Part shown: one piece after another, positions 45,003-55,726 of the stretch
Layout: the number at the start of each line of letters is the position of its first letter
Position numbering within the stretch: the stretch's first letter is position 1
Assembly: GCA_030789695.1 (NCBI GenBank)
Contig: CM061139.1
Location: forward strand, 5,657,878-5,721,877
DNA: 64,000 nt
Reading direction: 5' to 3'
Source: Scilla litardierei
Taxonomy: Eukaryota; Streptophyta; Magnoliopsida; Asparagales; Asparagaceae
Position numbers and translations under genes: made by a program
Notes under the pieces: model-generated
Told to the model about the DNA's origin: nothing
Databases searched by the model: none
The model's input: only the letters and a program-made list of their open reading frames with translations

Positions 45003-47246
45003 ATGTCTGCCAACGACAACAAGACCGTGCCTCCACCTTCCAACTACGACACCTTCAGGAACCGTGAAGGAGCGTCATCGGTGATGGAAGGACATTCCTC
45101 TACAAGGCCTCCATTCTTCAACGGTACCAACTACGGGTACTGGAAATGTCGGATGGAAACCTTCCTCCGAAGTGCATCCTTATGGAGGACTACAATGAAG
45201 GAGTACAACGAGCCCGAAGAAGAAGATTTTGAGAAATGGACTACCGCGGAGGTCGCCGCGGAGGTAAGCAATGCCAAGGCAATGAACACCTTGCAATGCG
45301 CATTGGAGCCCGAGGATTTTAATAAGATATGCACATGTAAGAGTGCATATCAAATTTGGAACTCTCTCCTCATACTACATGAAGGGACGAGTCGGGTAAG
45401 AGACTCTAAACTCGTTGTCGTAACCAAATATTACGAAATGTTTCACATGCAACAGGGCGAGAAGATGAAAGAATATTACGCTCGCTTCGTTGACATAATA
45501 AACGAGTTAGAGGCCCTCGGCAAGATCTACACTCAAAAGGAGAAGTGCTTAAAGCTTATTGAAGGACTTCCCTCTTCTTGGGAAAAACGTACCTTCGCCA
45601 TCGAGGAAGGTAATGACATGAACAAATATACCGTAGTTCAACTAATGGGTACTTTGATGTCATACGAGGTACGCAAAGATAGCAAGGTGAAGCTACAAGA
45701 AAAGATGAAGTCATATTTGAACCTAGATGCGCCTAAGAAAAAGGCGATTGCATTCAAGGCGGCTTCATCCACATCTTCCGATGATGAAGACTCGGAAAAC
45801 GAGTTGGACTTGGAGTCCATGGCACTCATGGCCAAGAAGTTCAACCGTTTCTTCCAGAAAGGTAACTTCAAGACCACAGGTAAATTTGGCTCTTCTAATG
45901 CTTCTTCCTCTCCTTTGTGTTTCAAGTGTAATAAGCCAGGACACATGAAAGCGGAGTGTCCTCTCAACAAACAAAAGGAGAAGTGGAAGGCGCCAAAATT
46001 CGATAAGTCCAAGAAATACAAGAAGGGGTACAAGAAAGGACTTGTCGGAGCAACATTCACCGACTCCGAGGATTCCTCAAGCGGAGAGTCGGATGATGAG
46101 AAAGTGGAGCAAGCACATATGTGCTTCATGGCAAGAGAGGAGAACGATCAAGGATCCTCCTCTTCCGATGATAGTAATGACGAAAGCGATGAGGTAACGA
46201 TGGATGATCTTAGAAATGCTAACTCTCAACTTTGGTCAAAATACACTAAGTTAGTAAATAGATATACTAAGGTAAAAGATGACCTAGCTAGCATTCAAAT
46301 ATCGCCTAAGAATATCATCACCAACAACGACACCGTTGATGAAGAGTTAAGAAATGAGATTGTGAATCTCAAATCTAAACTTGAACATGTTAGCATTGAG
46401 GATGCGGAAGAACATGAGATAGCGGATTTAACTTCTCAAAACTCGACTTTGAGTATTGAGAACGAGAATCTTAAATCTCGTGTTTATGTGCTCACATCGC
46501 AAATATCCGCTTTGGATACTTCTTTGCGTTCTCTCAAAGAGAAATATGAGGACACATTGGGGCGAATCAACAAATTCAACAAGGGTAAGGGCCATTTGGA
46601 TAATATCCTAAAAGATTTACTTCCGGCCAAACACCACATTGGCTTGGGGTATATGATGGGAAATTCATCCAAGTCGGTCACTACTTTTGTTAGGCCAACT
46701 TCCGAAGCCTCAACGAGTGGGAGCAAACACTCTATTGGTAGTTTATCTACCAATGGTGCTTCCACCTCGTCCACACCCTCTTTCGGAAAGAAACCCACTT
46801 TGGGTGGACCTCCAAAGAAGGGGCATGCCTACATGTACACTAATAACATGCCACGTAGGAACACACGTCCTACTCCACCGTCTCACACGTATGATGATTT
46901 TTATGCAACACATTCCCGGGCACGTGCACACCAAGTGAGACACCCTCACGCACGTGTTTCCACACATGCATATGTACACCCACCTCATCATATGAATAAT
47001 TCTTTTCGTGCACCATTCCATCATGTCCCGTATGCCTATCCACAACATGCATCACGTAGAAATCAACGTAGCATGCATGCACCCAATAGGATGATGGCTC
47101 CCAAAATTTTCACTATTTGGAGCCCAAAGGACACAAGCATGGACGAAAAACAAATGTACATGAATGCTTATTTTTCGGATGTTGTGCATAGTAAGAATTA
47201 TGTGGGGAAGTCTAAGTCCACTTGGACTTGGCTTCCAAAGGTCTAA
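45003..47246 (+). CDS. gag: SIRE-type copia Gag
   Basis: 747 codons from the first ATG after the primer-binding site. N-terminal motif RPPFFNGTNYGYWKCRMETFL-like (about residues 36-56), then a UBN2/gag-type helical region (KEYYARFVDIINELEALG, LIEGLPSSWEKRT). The CCHC zinc knuckle CFKCNKPGHMKAEC starts at about residue 305. An acidic segment and coiled-coil stretches follow (about 400-530), then a His/Pro/Thr-rich tail. It would form the particle and bind genomic RNA. It is long for copia gag, as usual in SIRE/Maximus elements. It ends LPKV-stop before the protease frame, which is in a different phase, so protease-pol needs frameshifting or the join is damaged. No internal stop. Confidence 0.93.
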   Translation: MSANDNKTVPPPSNYDTFRNREGASSVMEGHSSTRPPFFNGTNYGYWKCRMETFLRSASLWRTTMKEYNEPEEEDFEKWTTAEVAAEVSNAKAMNTLQCALEPEDFNKICTCKSAYQIWNSLLILHEGTSRVRDSKLVVVTKYYEMFHMQQGEKMKEYYARFVDIINELEALGKIYTQKEKCLKLIEGLPSSWEKRTFAIEEGNDMNKYTVVQLMGTLMSYEVRKDSKVKLQEKMKSYLNLDAPKKKAIAFKAASSTSSDDEDSENELDLESMALMAKKFNRFFQKGNFKTTGKFGSSNASSSPLCFKCNKPGHMKAECPLNKQKEKWKAPKFDKSKKYKKGYKKGLVGATFTDSEDSSSGESDDEKVEQAHMCFMAREENDQGSSSSDDSNDESDEVTMDDLRNANSQLWSKYTKLVNRYTKVKDDLASIQISPKNIITNNDTVDEELRNEIVNLKSKLEHVSIEDAEEHEIADLTSQNSTLSIENENLKSRVYVLTSQISALDTSLRSLKEKYEDTLGRINKFNKGKGHLDNILKDLLPAKHHIGLGYMMGNSSKSVTTFVRPTSEASTSGSKHSIGSLSTNGASTSSTPSFGKKPTLGGPPKKGHAYMYTNNMPRRNTRPTPPSHTYDDFYATHSRARAHQVRHPHARVSTHAYVHPPHHMNNSFRAPFHHVPYAYPQHASRRNQRSMHAPNRMMAPKIFTIWSPKDTSMDEKQMYMNAYFSDVVHSKNYVGKSKSTWTWLPKV

Positions 47247-47317
47247 TCCCTTAGACCCAATGACCTTGGGTACCATGATATGAAAGTGTCTATCTTTAGG
47301 TACTCAAGGAAAAGAAA

Positions 47318-50300
47318 AAGAAAAGGAGCATCAAATTTAAATTTAGCTCCAAAGGGAATTGGATACTCGATAGCGGGTGCTCCAAACACATGACGGGTGA
47401 CGCTCGTTTGCTCTCCGGAGTGGTTCCCATTGCGAATGGAAACCGCATCGTATTTGGAGGCAACGAGAGCGGAACCATCATAGGTGTTGGTAAAGTCGGT
47501 AACCCTTCTAAACCATTAATTAGTGACGTTTATCTTGTTAGTAGTTTAAATCATAATCTTATTTCAATAAGTCAACTTTGTGACAAAGGTTACAAAGTTA
47601 GCTTTACGAAAGGATTGTGTCACATTTTAAGAAAGGATAATGAAAAATTATTATTTTCCGGAACTCGTCGTAAAGATATCTATATTTTGGATCTTCCGAA
47701 GTCATATGAACAATGTCTCGTTGCCAACACAAGTGAACAACACTTATGGCATCGACGCTTTGGACATGTGAACTTTAGAACACTATATAAGCTTTCAAAA
47801 TTGAATTCTATTAAAGGTTTTCCGAAGCTTGTTTTTGAAAAAAAAGTTTTTGTGATTGTTGTCAACGCGGCAAGCTTCCTAAATCTTCATTTAAACCTAA
47901 GAAAAGCATCTCTACTAAACGGCCACTAGAGCTATTACATCTAGATTTATTTGGGCCAACTAGAGTAGCTTCCTTAGGAAATGCAAGGTACGGACTTGTC
48001 ATCGTAGATGACTATTCAAGATTTACTTGGGTATTTTCATTGTGTAATAAAAATGAAGCTTTTGAAAACTTCACAATTTTTGTTAAGAAAGTACAAAATC
48101 TCTTAGGAACCACCATTGTCACTATTCGTAGTGATCATGGAGGTGAATTTGAGAATGAGTCTTTTGAGACATTTTGTGATGAAGTTGGTATTACTCACAC
48201 CTTCTCTTTCCCTCGTGCACCTCCTCAAAATGGTGTAGTTGAGAGAAAGAATAGGACGCTAGTGGAGTGTGCTCTCACTATGCTTGATGATAGCCAACTT
48301 GGCCATCAATTTTGGGCGGAAGCGGTACACACCGCTTGCTATGTGTTTAATAGAATACTTTTGAGGCCCGGCACTAAACAAACTTGTTATGAATTGTTGT
48401 TTGGTAGGTTGCCTCAAGTTAAACATTTTCGTGTTTTTGGTTCGAAATGTTTTATTAAGAACACATATGGTAGTTTGGACAAATTCGATCCGAGATCCGA
48501 TGAGGGGATTTTTGTTGGATATTCTACGCGTAGCAAAGCCTACCGGATATTCAACAAACGAACCTCAACGATCGAGGAATCGCTTCATGTCTCATTTAAT
48601 GAAGGATTTGTTCCAACTAGAATTTCAAATGATAATGATTCTATGGATGTTTTATGTGATTCGTTTGAAAATTCTAAGTCTAATGATTCTATTGATTCTC
48701 TTGAAACTAACCCAACTAATGAAGTTGTTGAGAATGTTCCAAGTGATCAAGGTATTCCCAAACGGCTTCATTCGGTTCGTGACCATCCCCATGAGCAAGT
48801 CATTGGCAATATCTATGATAGTGTCAAGACGAGATCCCAAGTTCACCGCTTCGCAAATTGTGCCTTTGCCTCATCGATAGAGCCAAAGAATATTAATGAA
48901 GCATGCGAAGATAGCGCTTGGATCTTAGCCATGGAGGAGGAGCTCATTCAATTCGAGAGGAATGAAGTTTGGGAGCTTGTTCCATTGCCATCGAAGAACC
49001 ACACCGTCATAGGGACAAAGTTGATCTTCAAGAACAAAACCGACGAAAACCAAGTCGTCGTCCGGAACAAAGCTCGGTTAGTAGCTCAAGGTTATCGTCA
49101 AGAGGAAGGTATCGATTTCGAAGAATCTTTCGCTCCGGTAGCTAGATTAGAATCAATTAGATTACTTTTGTCTTTTGCATGCCATAAGAATTTTAAATTA
49201 TTTCAAATGGATGTTAAAAGTGCATTTTTAAACGGAGATGTCGTTGAGGAAGTTTACGTTTCTCAACCTCCGGGCTTCGTAAATGAAAAATTTCCAAATC
49301 ACGTTTTTAAACTAAAGAAAGCTCTTTATGGTTTGAGACAAGCTCCTCGAGCTTGGTATGATCGCCTAAAGAATTTTCTTTTGGATTTGAATTTTAAAAT
49401 GGGCAAAGCCGATTCAACACTTTTTATTAAGCATGCGAATAATGATATTTTATTAGTTCAAATTTATGTTGATGATATCATTTTCGGTGCTACTAACTTC
49501 GCTCTTTGCGAAGAGTTTTCTAATGTGATGAAGGAACAATTTGAGATGAGCCACATGGGCGAACTCAAATATTTCTTAGGTCTCCAAATTCGCCAAATGA
49601 ACGATGCAATCTTCATCCACCAAACGAAGTACACGGTGGAGTTGCTAAGGCGATTTGGAATGGAGAATGCCTCCGGGAAAAAGACTCCAATGAGCACGAC
49701 TACGCATCTTGACAAGGATACGGGCGGTAAGGATGTAGACATTCGTCTATATCGAGGTATGATAGGTAGTTTGCTTTATCTTACCGCAAGTAGGCCCGAT
49801 ATTATGTTTGCCGTATGTATATGTGCTCGTTATCAGTCTCAAGCTAAGGAGTCTCACTTAGTAGCGGTAAAGCGTATTTTTCGCTATCTAAGTTACACAT
49901 TAGATTTTGGATTACTTTATCCGAGATCTAGTACATATGAGTTAGTCTCATATAGTGACGCTGATTATGCGGGATGCAAATCCGACAGGAAAAGTACTAG
50001 TGGCACTTGCCATTTTCTAGGAAATTCTCTTGTCTCTTGGTTTTCCAAGAAGCAAAATTCCGTATCACTTTCAACCACCGAGGCGGAATATATTGCCGCC
50101 GGTGCCGCGTGTGCTCAAGTTCTTTGGATGAGACACACACTTAAAGACTTTGGTATAAATTGTGATACTTGCCCTATCATGGTTGACAACCAAAGTGCAA
50201 TATGTCTTTCCAAGAACCCGGTACATCATTCCCGATCGAAACACATAGATGTCCGACACCATTTCTTAGATGATCATGTTGCTAAAAAGGACATCATTTT

Positions 50301-50415
50301 AGTGTACGTTGAAACCCAAAAGCAAATCGCCGATATTTTCACGAAACCCCTAAAGGAGGACTCCTTTGTGCGGTTGCGTCGAGAATTGGGGATTATGGGT
50401 GAATCCGAGATATAG
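47318..50415 (+). pseudogene. pol: SIRE-type copia Pol: protease, integrase, RT, RNase H (one frameshift)
   Basis: Protease: WILDSGCSKHMTGD (active-site DSG, about 47360-47400). Integrase: WHRRFGH (about 47746) and CDCCQRGK make the zinc site; core LDLFGPTR, then SDHGGEF and ERKNRT (D, D, E). [38 protein letters not shown] (about 49461-49499). RNase [38 protein letters not shown]; it ends [12 protein letters not shown] at 50415. The frame shifts at an A8 tract (47838-47845), between the integrase zinc site halves: the upstream frame runs to 47929, while the rest is open from before 48040 to the stop with no further break. All catalytic motifs are present, so this copy is nearly intact. Confidence 0.93.
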
Positions 50416-51290
50416 GTTTCATATTTAAATTCAATCATCTTGCATGCTAATATATTTCGCGATATTTCATTCATGCTAGATTAAATGAATTATTGGGAAT
50501 TTTATGTGATTTATTTGAATTTATGATCGAAATCGTATTTCAATGTCATATTTAAGATTTCGACGTTTAATGGGGTAGTCTAGATGAGTATTGAGAGTTT
50601 TGCGATCTATCGTCCAAGTGTTTTATGGAGAGAACTTGATTATCACCTTTTTGGACTTTGCTAGTCGGTATCAGTTCAACCACCAACCGACTAGATGTTC
50701 ATCTAGTCGGTTAGTAGAAGAACTTACACCGACTAACTCAAGCTTATTGAGTTTCCTTTCCATCTTAAACTCTTTAGTCGGTTCATGTTCAGTGACCGAC
50801 CGACTAGTTGTGAAACTAGTCGGTCAGTAAATGAACGCAGACCGACTAAATCTTGTCAGTAAATCTTGGATTCAGCCACTGTTTGCAACTAGTCGGTTCA
50901 AGCACATTGACCGACCGACTAGATCGTGATCTAGTCGGTCAGTGCTTGAACTGTGACCGACTAGTTGTGCCAGGGGCTGTTTGGTCTTTTGCGAAATCGA
51001 CCGACTTAAACTCAGTTTAGTCGATCGATTTTCATTCTAATCGATCGAAATCTCTTCTCTCTCTGCTCAAAACCCCGACCTCCCTCGAGACCCTTCGTCT
51101 TCCGGCCACTTTCCGACCATTCCAGCCGTCGCCGTCCGCCGTTCTCCGACCTAGGGTTTCCTCTCTTCCTCCCTCTCCTATCTAGGGTTCGGTTTCAGCT
51201 CTAGGGTTAGGTTTTCCAGTTGATTTCATCTCCTAGGGTTTCGATTAGGGTTTTCTAATTTCGGCTAGGATCTCTTCTTTCCAATCTCGT
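50416..51290 (+). other. Spacer between pol and the env-like ORF, with inverted repeats
   Basis: Non-coding, T-rich at first. From 50661 to 50970 it carries three 28-bp inverted repeats of the LTR type plus half-sites (separate entry). From 51040 it becomes CT-rich with many CTAGGGTTT words, resembling a plant 5' leader. This layout would suit an internal promoter or splice acceptor for the env-like ORF; nothing in the sequence proves it. Confidence 0.6.
50685..50940. repeat. Three LTR-type 28-bp inverted repeats upstream of the env-like ORF
   Basis: 50685-50712 (arms AACCGACTAGATG and CATCTAGTCGGTT, 13 bp, 2-nt centre), 50798-50825 (arms GACCGACTAGTT and AACTAGTCGGTC) and 50913-50940 (arms GACCGACTAGATC and GATCTAGTCGGTC, 2-nt centre). 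Length and spacing (113 and 115 bp) match the LTR array. The centres differ from those of the LTR, so it is not a recent copy of the LTR block. Confidence 0.9.
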
Positions 51291-51311
51291 GTGTCGTGTT
51301 GTGCCGAGATT

Positions 51312-53045
51312 ATGGCTCGAACACGTATCCCGATCACTACCTCTAGCCCCTCTCCGATGACCGTTGATCCAATCTCTTCGGATCCCGAGCATCCAACCCT
51401 TCCGAAGCGTAGAGCCAAGACCACCCTTCCTTCGTCGTCTTCGCCTCCTCTCAAGAAGAAGAGGGCGACGACCGCTCAACCTAGAGGTCAACCGAAACCC
51501 AAACCCAAGCCTAAGCCAAAGGCCAAAATTCTTGCTTCTCAATCTTCGTTCCATACTCCTACCGATTCCGATACGGAGTATAACCCCGAGACCGAGACTC
51601 ATAGGGAACCCACTCCTCCTATTCATCCCGAGTCTAGCACCCACCCTCGTACGTCTACCCGTAAGCCTAAGGGAAAGGGTCCGATGCCGGTGGGCGGTGT
51701 CGATATTTCCTTATGTCGCGATGACCCTTTGTGTCTCGCGGCATATAACCGTATCGAACATTGCCCGCTGCTTCTGGAGCATTTCGTCCAGTTTAGCGAC
51801 TTCATAGGGTTAGCTGATCTTCTGTCGTCGTCGGGTCTTCTCGATTACCTTCGATATGACCCGAAGGCGAATCCTCACCCCTACCCTAGATTAGTGAAGC
51901 TTTTCTATGCTAATAAGATCCGGGGTCAGTACGATCAGACCCACTCTGTTGAGACGACCGTTTTGGGGACTCCTATAGTCCTCACTGCGGAAATCTTAGG
52001 AGAGATTTTGGGTATCTCTTCGTCTGGCCTTCTTCCTTCTGATATCTCGGTAGATGATATTTCTTCTCTTGATCAGACCATCCTTTCAGAGATTTTCCAT
52101 CAGATTCCTTCTGCCATGATTGGCGTGCCTTCTAAATCTTTCAAGCCAAATGCATGGGTCCTAAATCTGATTCTGAAGTCATGCTTGCTTCCCAAGTACG
52201 GCTCCTCTTCTTTACCATCCCAGCCATTTTTGAAGCTTATCTATGCGATCTTCATGGGGAGCTCGATTAATTGGGCTCGAATTATACTCGATAAGATTGA
52301 CTCTTTCGAGTGTATTCGAAAGTCCAATAAATCGGCTCATATCACATTTCCTTGCATGTTGACCCTCGTGTTTCGTCATTTTCGTGTCACATTGCCTCGT
52401 GACGATGAGCGTCCCCTTGGTCCTCCCCTGAATGCGACGGCCGTCAAGAAATCTCTTGCGGCGCTTCGTCACGTTCAGAGGACGACACCTTCTGCGTCTG
52501 TCCCTGCCTCTGCCAGTGCCTCTGCTACTCCCGTTGCCACCCTTGATGATGTCCTACGGATACTTCGTCGTCACGAGTCCCGCTTGGCTCGTACCGAGGA
52601 GGTAGTCTGCCGTATTGCTCGTCAGATGGGTGTTGAGCTTCCTCCTTCCGTGTCTGAGGATGAGGAGTTTGATGAGATGGCTGAGGAGGACATTGAGGAG
52701 CTTTGTCGTGCTTCGACTCGTGCCCCCGAGGGCACTTCTGCTGGTACGGCTGCTGCTGGTACTTCCACTTCTGCTCCTGGAGTTGCCACCTCTTCCGGTG
52801 TTCCAGAGCCATCTGCTGCAGCTCTTCAGCCTTCTGAGCCTGCTGCTGACCCAGTTTCTGAGCCTGCTCATGTATCTGCTGCTGCTGCTTCTGTCGAGAC
52901 TCATGCTGCTGTTGAGCCTGTTGCTGAGATCTCGACTCCTGCCCCGACGATTCCATCTGTTGAGACACCTCTTCTCCCTGCAGAGCCTGAGTCCACTCCG
53001 TCGACTGGACCCACGGACACTGCAGATCCTGCCTCCTCCTCGTGA
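51312..53045 (+). CDS. SIRE env-like third ORF
   Basis: Open from 51291; the Met at 51312 (MARTRIPITTSS) is the better start because the upstream Met gives only a short Cys-rich lead. 577 codons from there. Residues about 15-120 are Pro/Ser/Thr/Lys-rich. About 130-390 is a folded-looking domain (LCLAAYNRIEHCPLL, LVKLFYANKIRGQYD, LTAEILGEILGI, PKYGSSSLPSQPF) that resembles the plant retroelement domain often named putative plant transposon protein. About 410-480 is a charged helical segment (RILRRHESRLARTEE). The tail is Ala/Ser/Pro/Glu-rich low complexity. SIRE elements typically carry such an env-like ORF in this place. I see no clear signal peptide or membrane helix, so an envelope role is not supported by this sequence. 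Confidence 0.75.
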   Translation: MARTRIPITTSSPSPMTVDPISSDPEHPTLPKRRAKTTLPSSSSPPLKKKRATTAQPRGQPKPKPKPKPKAKILASQSSFHTPTDSDTEYNPETETHREPTPPIHPESSTHPRTSTRKPKGKGPMPVGGVDISLCRDDPLCLAAYNRIEHCPLLLEHFVQFSDFIGLADLLSSSGLLDYLRYDPKANPHPYPRLVKLFYANKIRGQYDQTHSVETTVLGTPIVLTAEILGEILGISSSGLLPSDISVDDISSLDQTILSEIFHQIPSAMIGVPSKSFKPNAWVLNLILKSCLLPKYGSSSLPSQPFLKLIYAIFMGSSINWARIILDKIDSFECIRKSNKSAHITFPCMLTLVFRHFRVTLPRDDERPLGPPLNATAVKKSLAALRHVQRTTPSASVPASASASATPVATLDDVLRILRRHESRLARTEEVVCRIARQMGVELPPSVSEDEEFDEMAEEDIEELCRASTRAPEGTSAGTAAAGTSTSAPGVATSSGVPEPSAAALQPSEPAADPVSEPAHVSAAAASVETHAAVEPVAEISTPAPTIPSVETPLLPAEPESTPSTGPTDTADPASSS

Positions 53046-53980
53046 TCGTTGTTCCGAGGACTCTCCATATTCGTTTTGGATGATATATTCTAGTGAGAGT
53101 GTCTTGGGTTAGGATGGGGTTGAGAGTTGCTTTGATGTATTTTTTTGTGCTTTCTGGTAGTCGGTGTTGGATTTTATGATGATGATGATGTATTTCTTTT
53201 TGATGATATGTAGCGCTTGATATGATGTATCTCATATATTCGATGTGATATTTTTTGGATGTACTCATGTTGTCTCTATATATATATATGTTCATCATCG
53301 TTCACTTTATCTTTTATTCGTTGTGCAAGTTTTAATATTCGTTGAATATATTTGAAATGTGATATCGAATCGACGCATAAAAAGTTGGTTAAATGGATTT
53401 AAATTCTGTAATTTTATAGAATTGTTCTCCGTGCACAAAATTAACCAAGAATATTGAATATTGAAGAGTATGTTTCTTTATTCAAGAAATGAATAATGAT
53501 TTGGTGTTTTTGATGATTTTGAATTTTTTTTTGCTAATGGAAAATTTGGCACACCTTGTTTTGATTTCCACAATTTTTCCCTTGGTGTCAAGTTGGTCCA
53601 TTGCCTTTGTCTACGACTCCCGATGTTGGATTTTACATTTCCTAATTGTTGTCGTTGTATGCCCCCCATTTTTGGGATAATGCCAAAGGGGGAGAGATAA
53701 TGATAATAAATAGCGCAAATGAAAATTTAACTCAATTTCCAAGAATCTAGTTTGATATGCTAGATTCAGGGGGAGTTAAGATACATATAAGGATTTTCAA
53801 AATCCGATATTTCAAAAATCAATTCAATTTATTTATCTTACTAGTCTGCTTGATGCAATTCATTTATATTCATTTTGGAATTGACGTGTCATCAATGCAT
53901 GGGGAGTAAGTATTTTACATTTGAATTATTATCTTTGATTATTATTTATGTTGGTTTGTCATCACCAAAAAGGGGGAGAA
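53046..53980 (+). other. SIRE 3' untranslated region and polypurine tract (full copy)
   Basis: Copy of 42291-43232. Purine tracts lie near 53685 and 53768; the third (about 53899) is altered to CATGGGGAG. The polypurine tract AAAAAGGGGGAGAA is at 53967-53980. The (TA)n tract is shorter than in the left copy. Confidence 0.85.
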
Positions 53981-55726
53981 TGTTGAATATTGGACTCCCC
54001 GGATTTGGTTTTGGATGATGAGCAAACATAAATAATTCATGATCTAACAATTTGTGAGCGGAGTATTGGAGATCGTCGCCAATTTCACGTGAACATTCAA
54101 AGCGACATCTCAACACTTTCCAAAGCTCATTTTCATGCCTAAAGCTTCGTTGAAGCTCTTGCGACGCTTTGGAAGTAATGAAGATTCAATCGAAGCTCTC
54201 AAAGACCGTTTATTAAGGTTTTATTTATAGTCTTTTAGTTTCGATTGATAGAATGTTAAGCCTTGAGTATATCTTACGTTTCTATCTTCATTACGCTCAT
54301 TTCGTAGCTCTAGGATTCTTGCACAAGTTCACTCTAACTTCCTCGAAGCGTCGCGCTTCGATTCGGACTTTGTTGTGCATGTTAGTTGGTACAAGAACAA
54401 GTACTGACCGACTAGATGGTGATCTAGTCGGTCGGCCACTGTTCTTGGACCGACTAGTTTCTGTCAGTTAATTCTTAGCTCTTTACTGTTTACAGTTAGT
54501 CGGTCTATGTTGACTCACCGACCGACTAGTTTGTGAACTAGTCGGTCAGTGATGCTTCTTTGACCGACTAGTTGAGACTGACTGTTCACTCTAAAATTCT
54601 CCTAAGCTACTGTTTACCGTTAGTCGGTCTAAGAACGTTTGATGACCGACTAGTTGACAATCTAGTCGATCAACTTTTGTTCTTAGACCGACTAAGTCAA
54701 CTTGCCTTCAGACTATGTTGTTTTGCCTCTTAGTCGGTCTACGTTCATTGGATGACCGACTAGTTGTGAAACTAGTCGGTCAGACAGCGTTCTTGGACCG
54801 ACTAGTTTTCTAGGTCTGAAATTCTATCTCTTCTCAGATCTGCTCTTAGTCGGTCCTTGCTTTGTGACTGACCGACTAGTTGATGAACTAGTCGGTCAGT
54901 GAGTGTTCTTTGACCGACTAGTTCTCACAGATTTCTTTCCGTTGGAGATTGACCTAACTTGTTTTTATGGGACCCTATAAATACGAACCTAGGTCATTTC
55001 TATCTTCAATAGGGCTGTCATTAAGAGATTCATTGAGTTCTAAAGAGATAGCTATTCTCCCTCAAATCTAAAGCTCTCTTCCTCACAAGAAACCCATTCT
55101 CTCTCATTTCTAGATCTAGAGAGAAGCTTGTTCTTGGTGAGCTCTTCAAGCTATTGCTTGATTCAAGTTTCCAAATCTTCCCTAGGCACCCATTGCTGCT
55201 CATTTCCTTGGTGCTAGGGTTTGGTAACTTCATCTTCCTCAAATCCTTCATTCCACCTTTTGGGTAAGAAAAACTCAAGGTATAGGATTTTGTGGTAAGA
55301 GTATTTATTTCATATTAAACTCTTTTATATTGCTTATTGGCTCTCTCGGTTGTGAGAGAAGTTTGTGATCCCGGGTTGTGGTATTCACTTTGCCATTGCA
55401 TGTATGATTTGATCTTGTGAAGGTTTTTCACAAGATATTCATAGTGGAAATCTTGAGTTAGGGTTTCTAACTCAAGTATCCGGAAGGGATCCGGGTGGTT
55501 GGGACGTAGGATCACCGGGAACAAGTCGGGGAGACTTGGGTGGATCCGAACCCATTAACTTCATTTGTTAGCATTGTTAATTTCATTGTTGTCATTCAAT
55601 TTAAGCTTCCGCAAATTGACTTGGTAGTTGTGTGCAATTTAATTTGGAATAATACGCCTTATTATTTTAAAGTACTATTCACCCCCCCCCCTCTAGTACT
55701 TGTGCAGTAGCTGGTAGGGCATTACA
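53981..55726 (+). repeat. SIRE LTR B, 3' LTR (1746 bp)
   Basis: TGTTGAATATTGG to GGCATTACA, nearly identical to LTR A, with the five inverted repeats at 54406, 54520, 54644, 54754 and 54870 (each 28 bp) and a TATA box at 54976-54983. The C run near 55682 is longer than in A. The next base (55727) is the old minus-strand copia (equivalent of 4685), so this LTR end is a genuine integration boundary. A target duplication cannot be checked because the left boundary was deleted. Confidence 0.93.
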
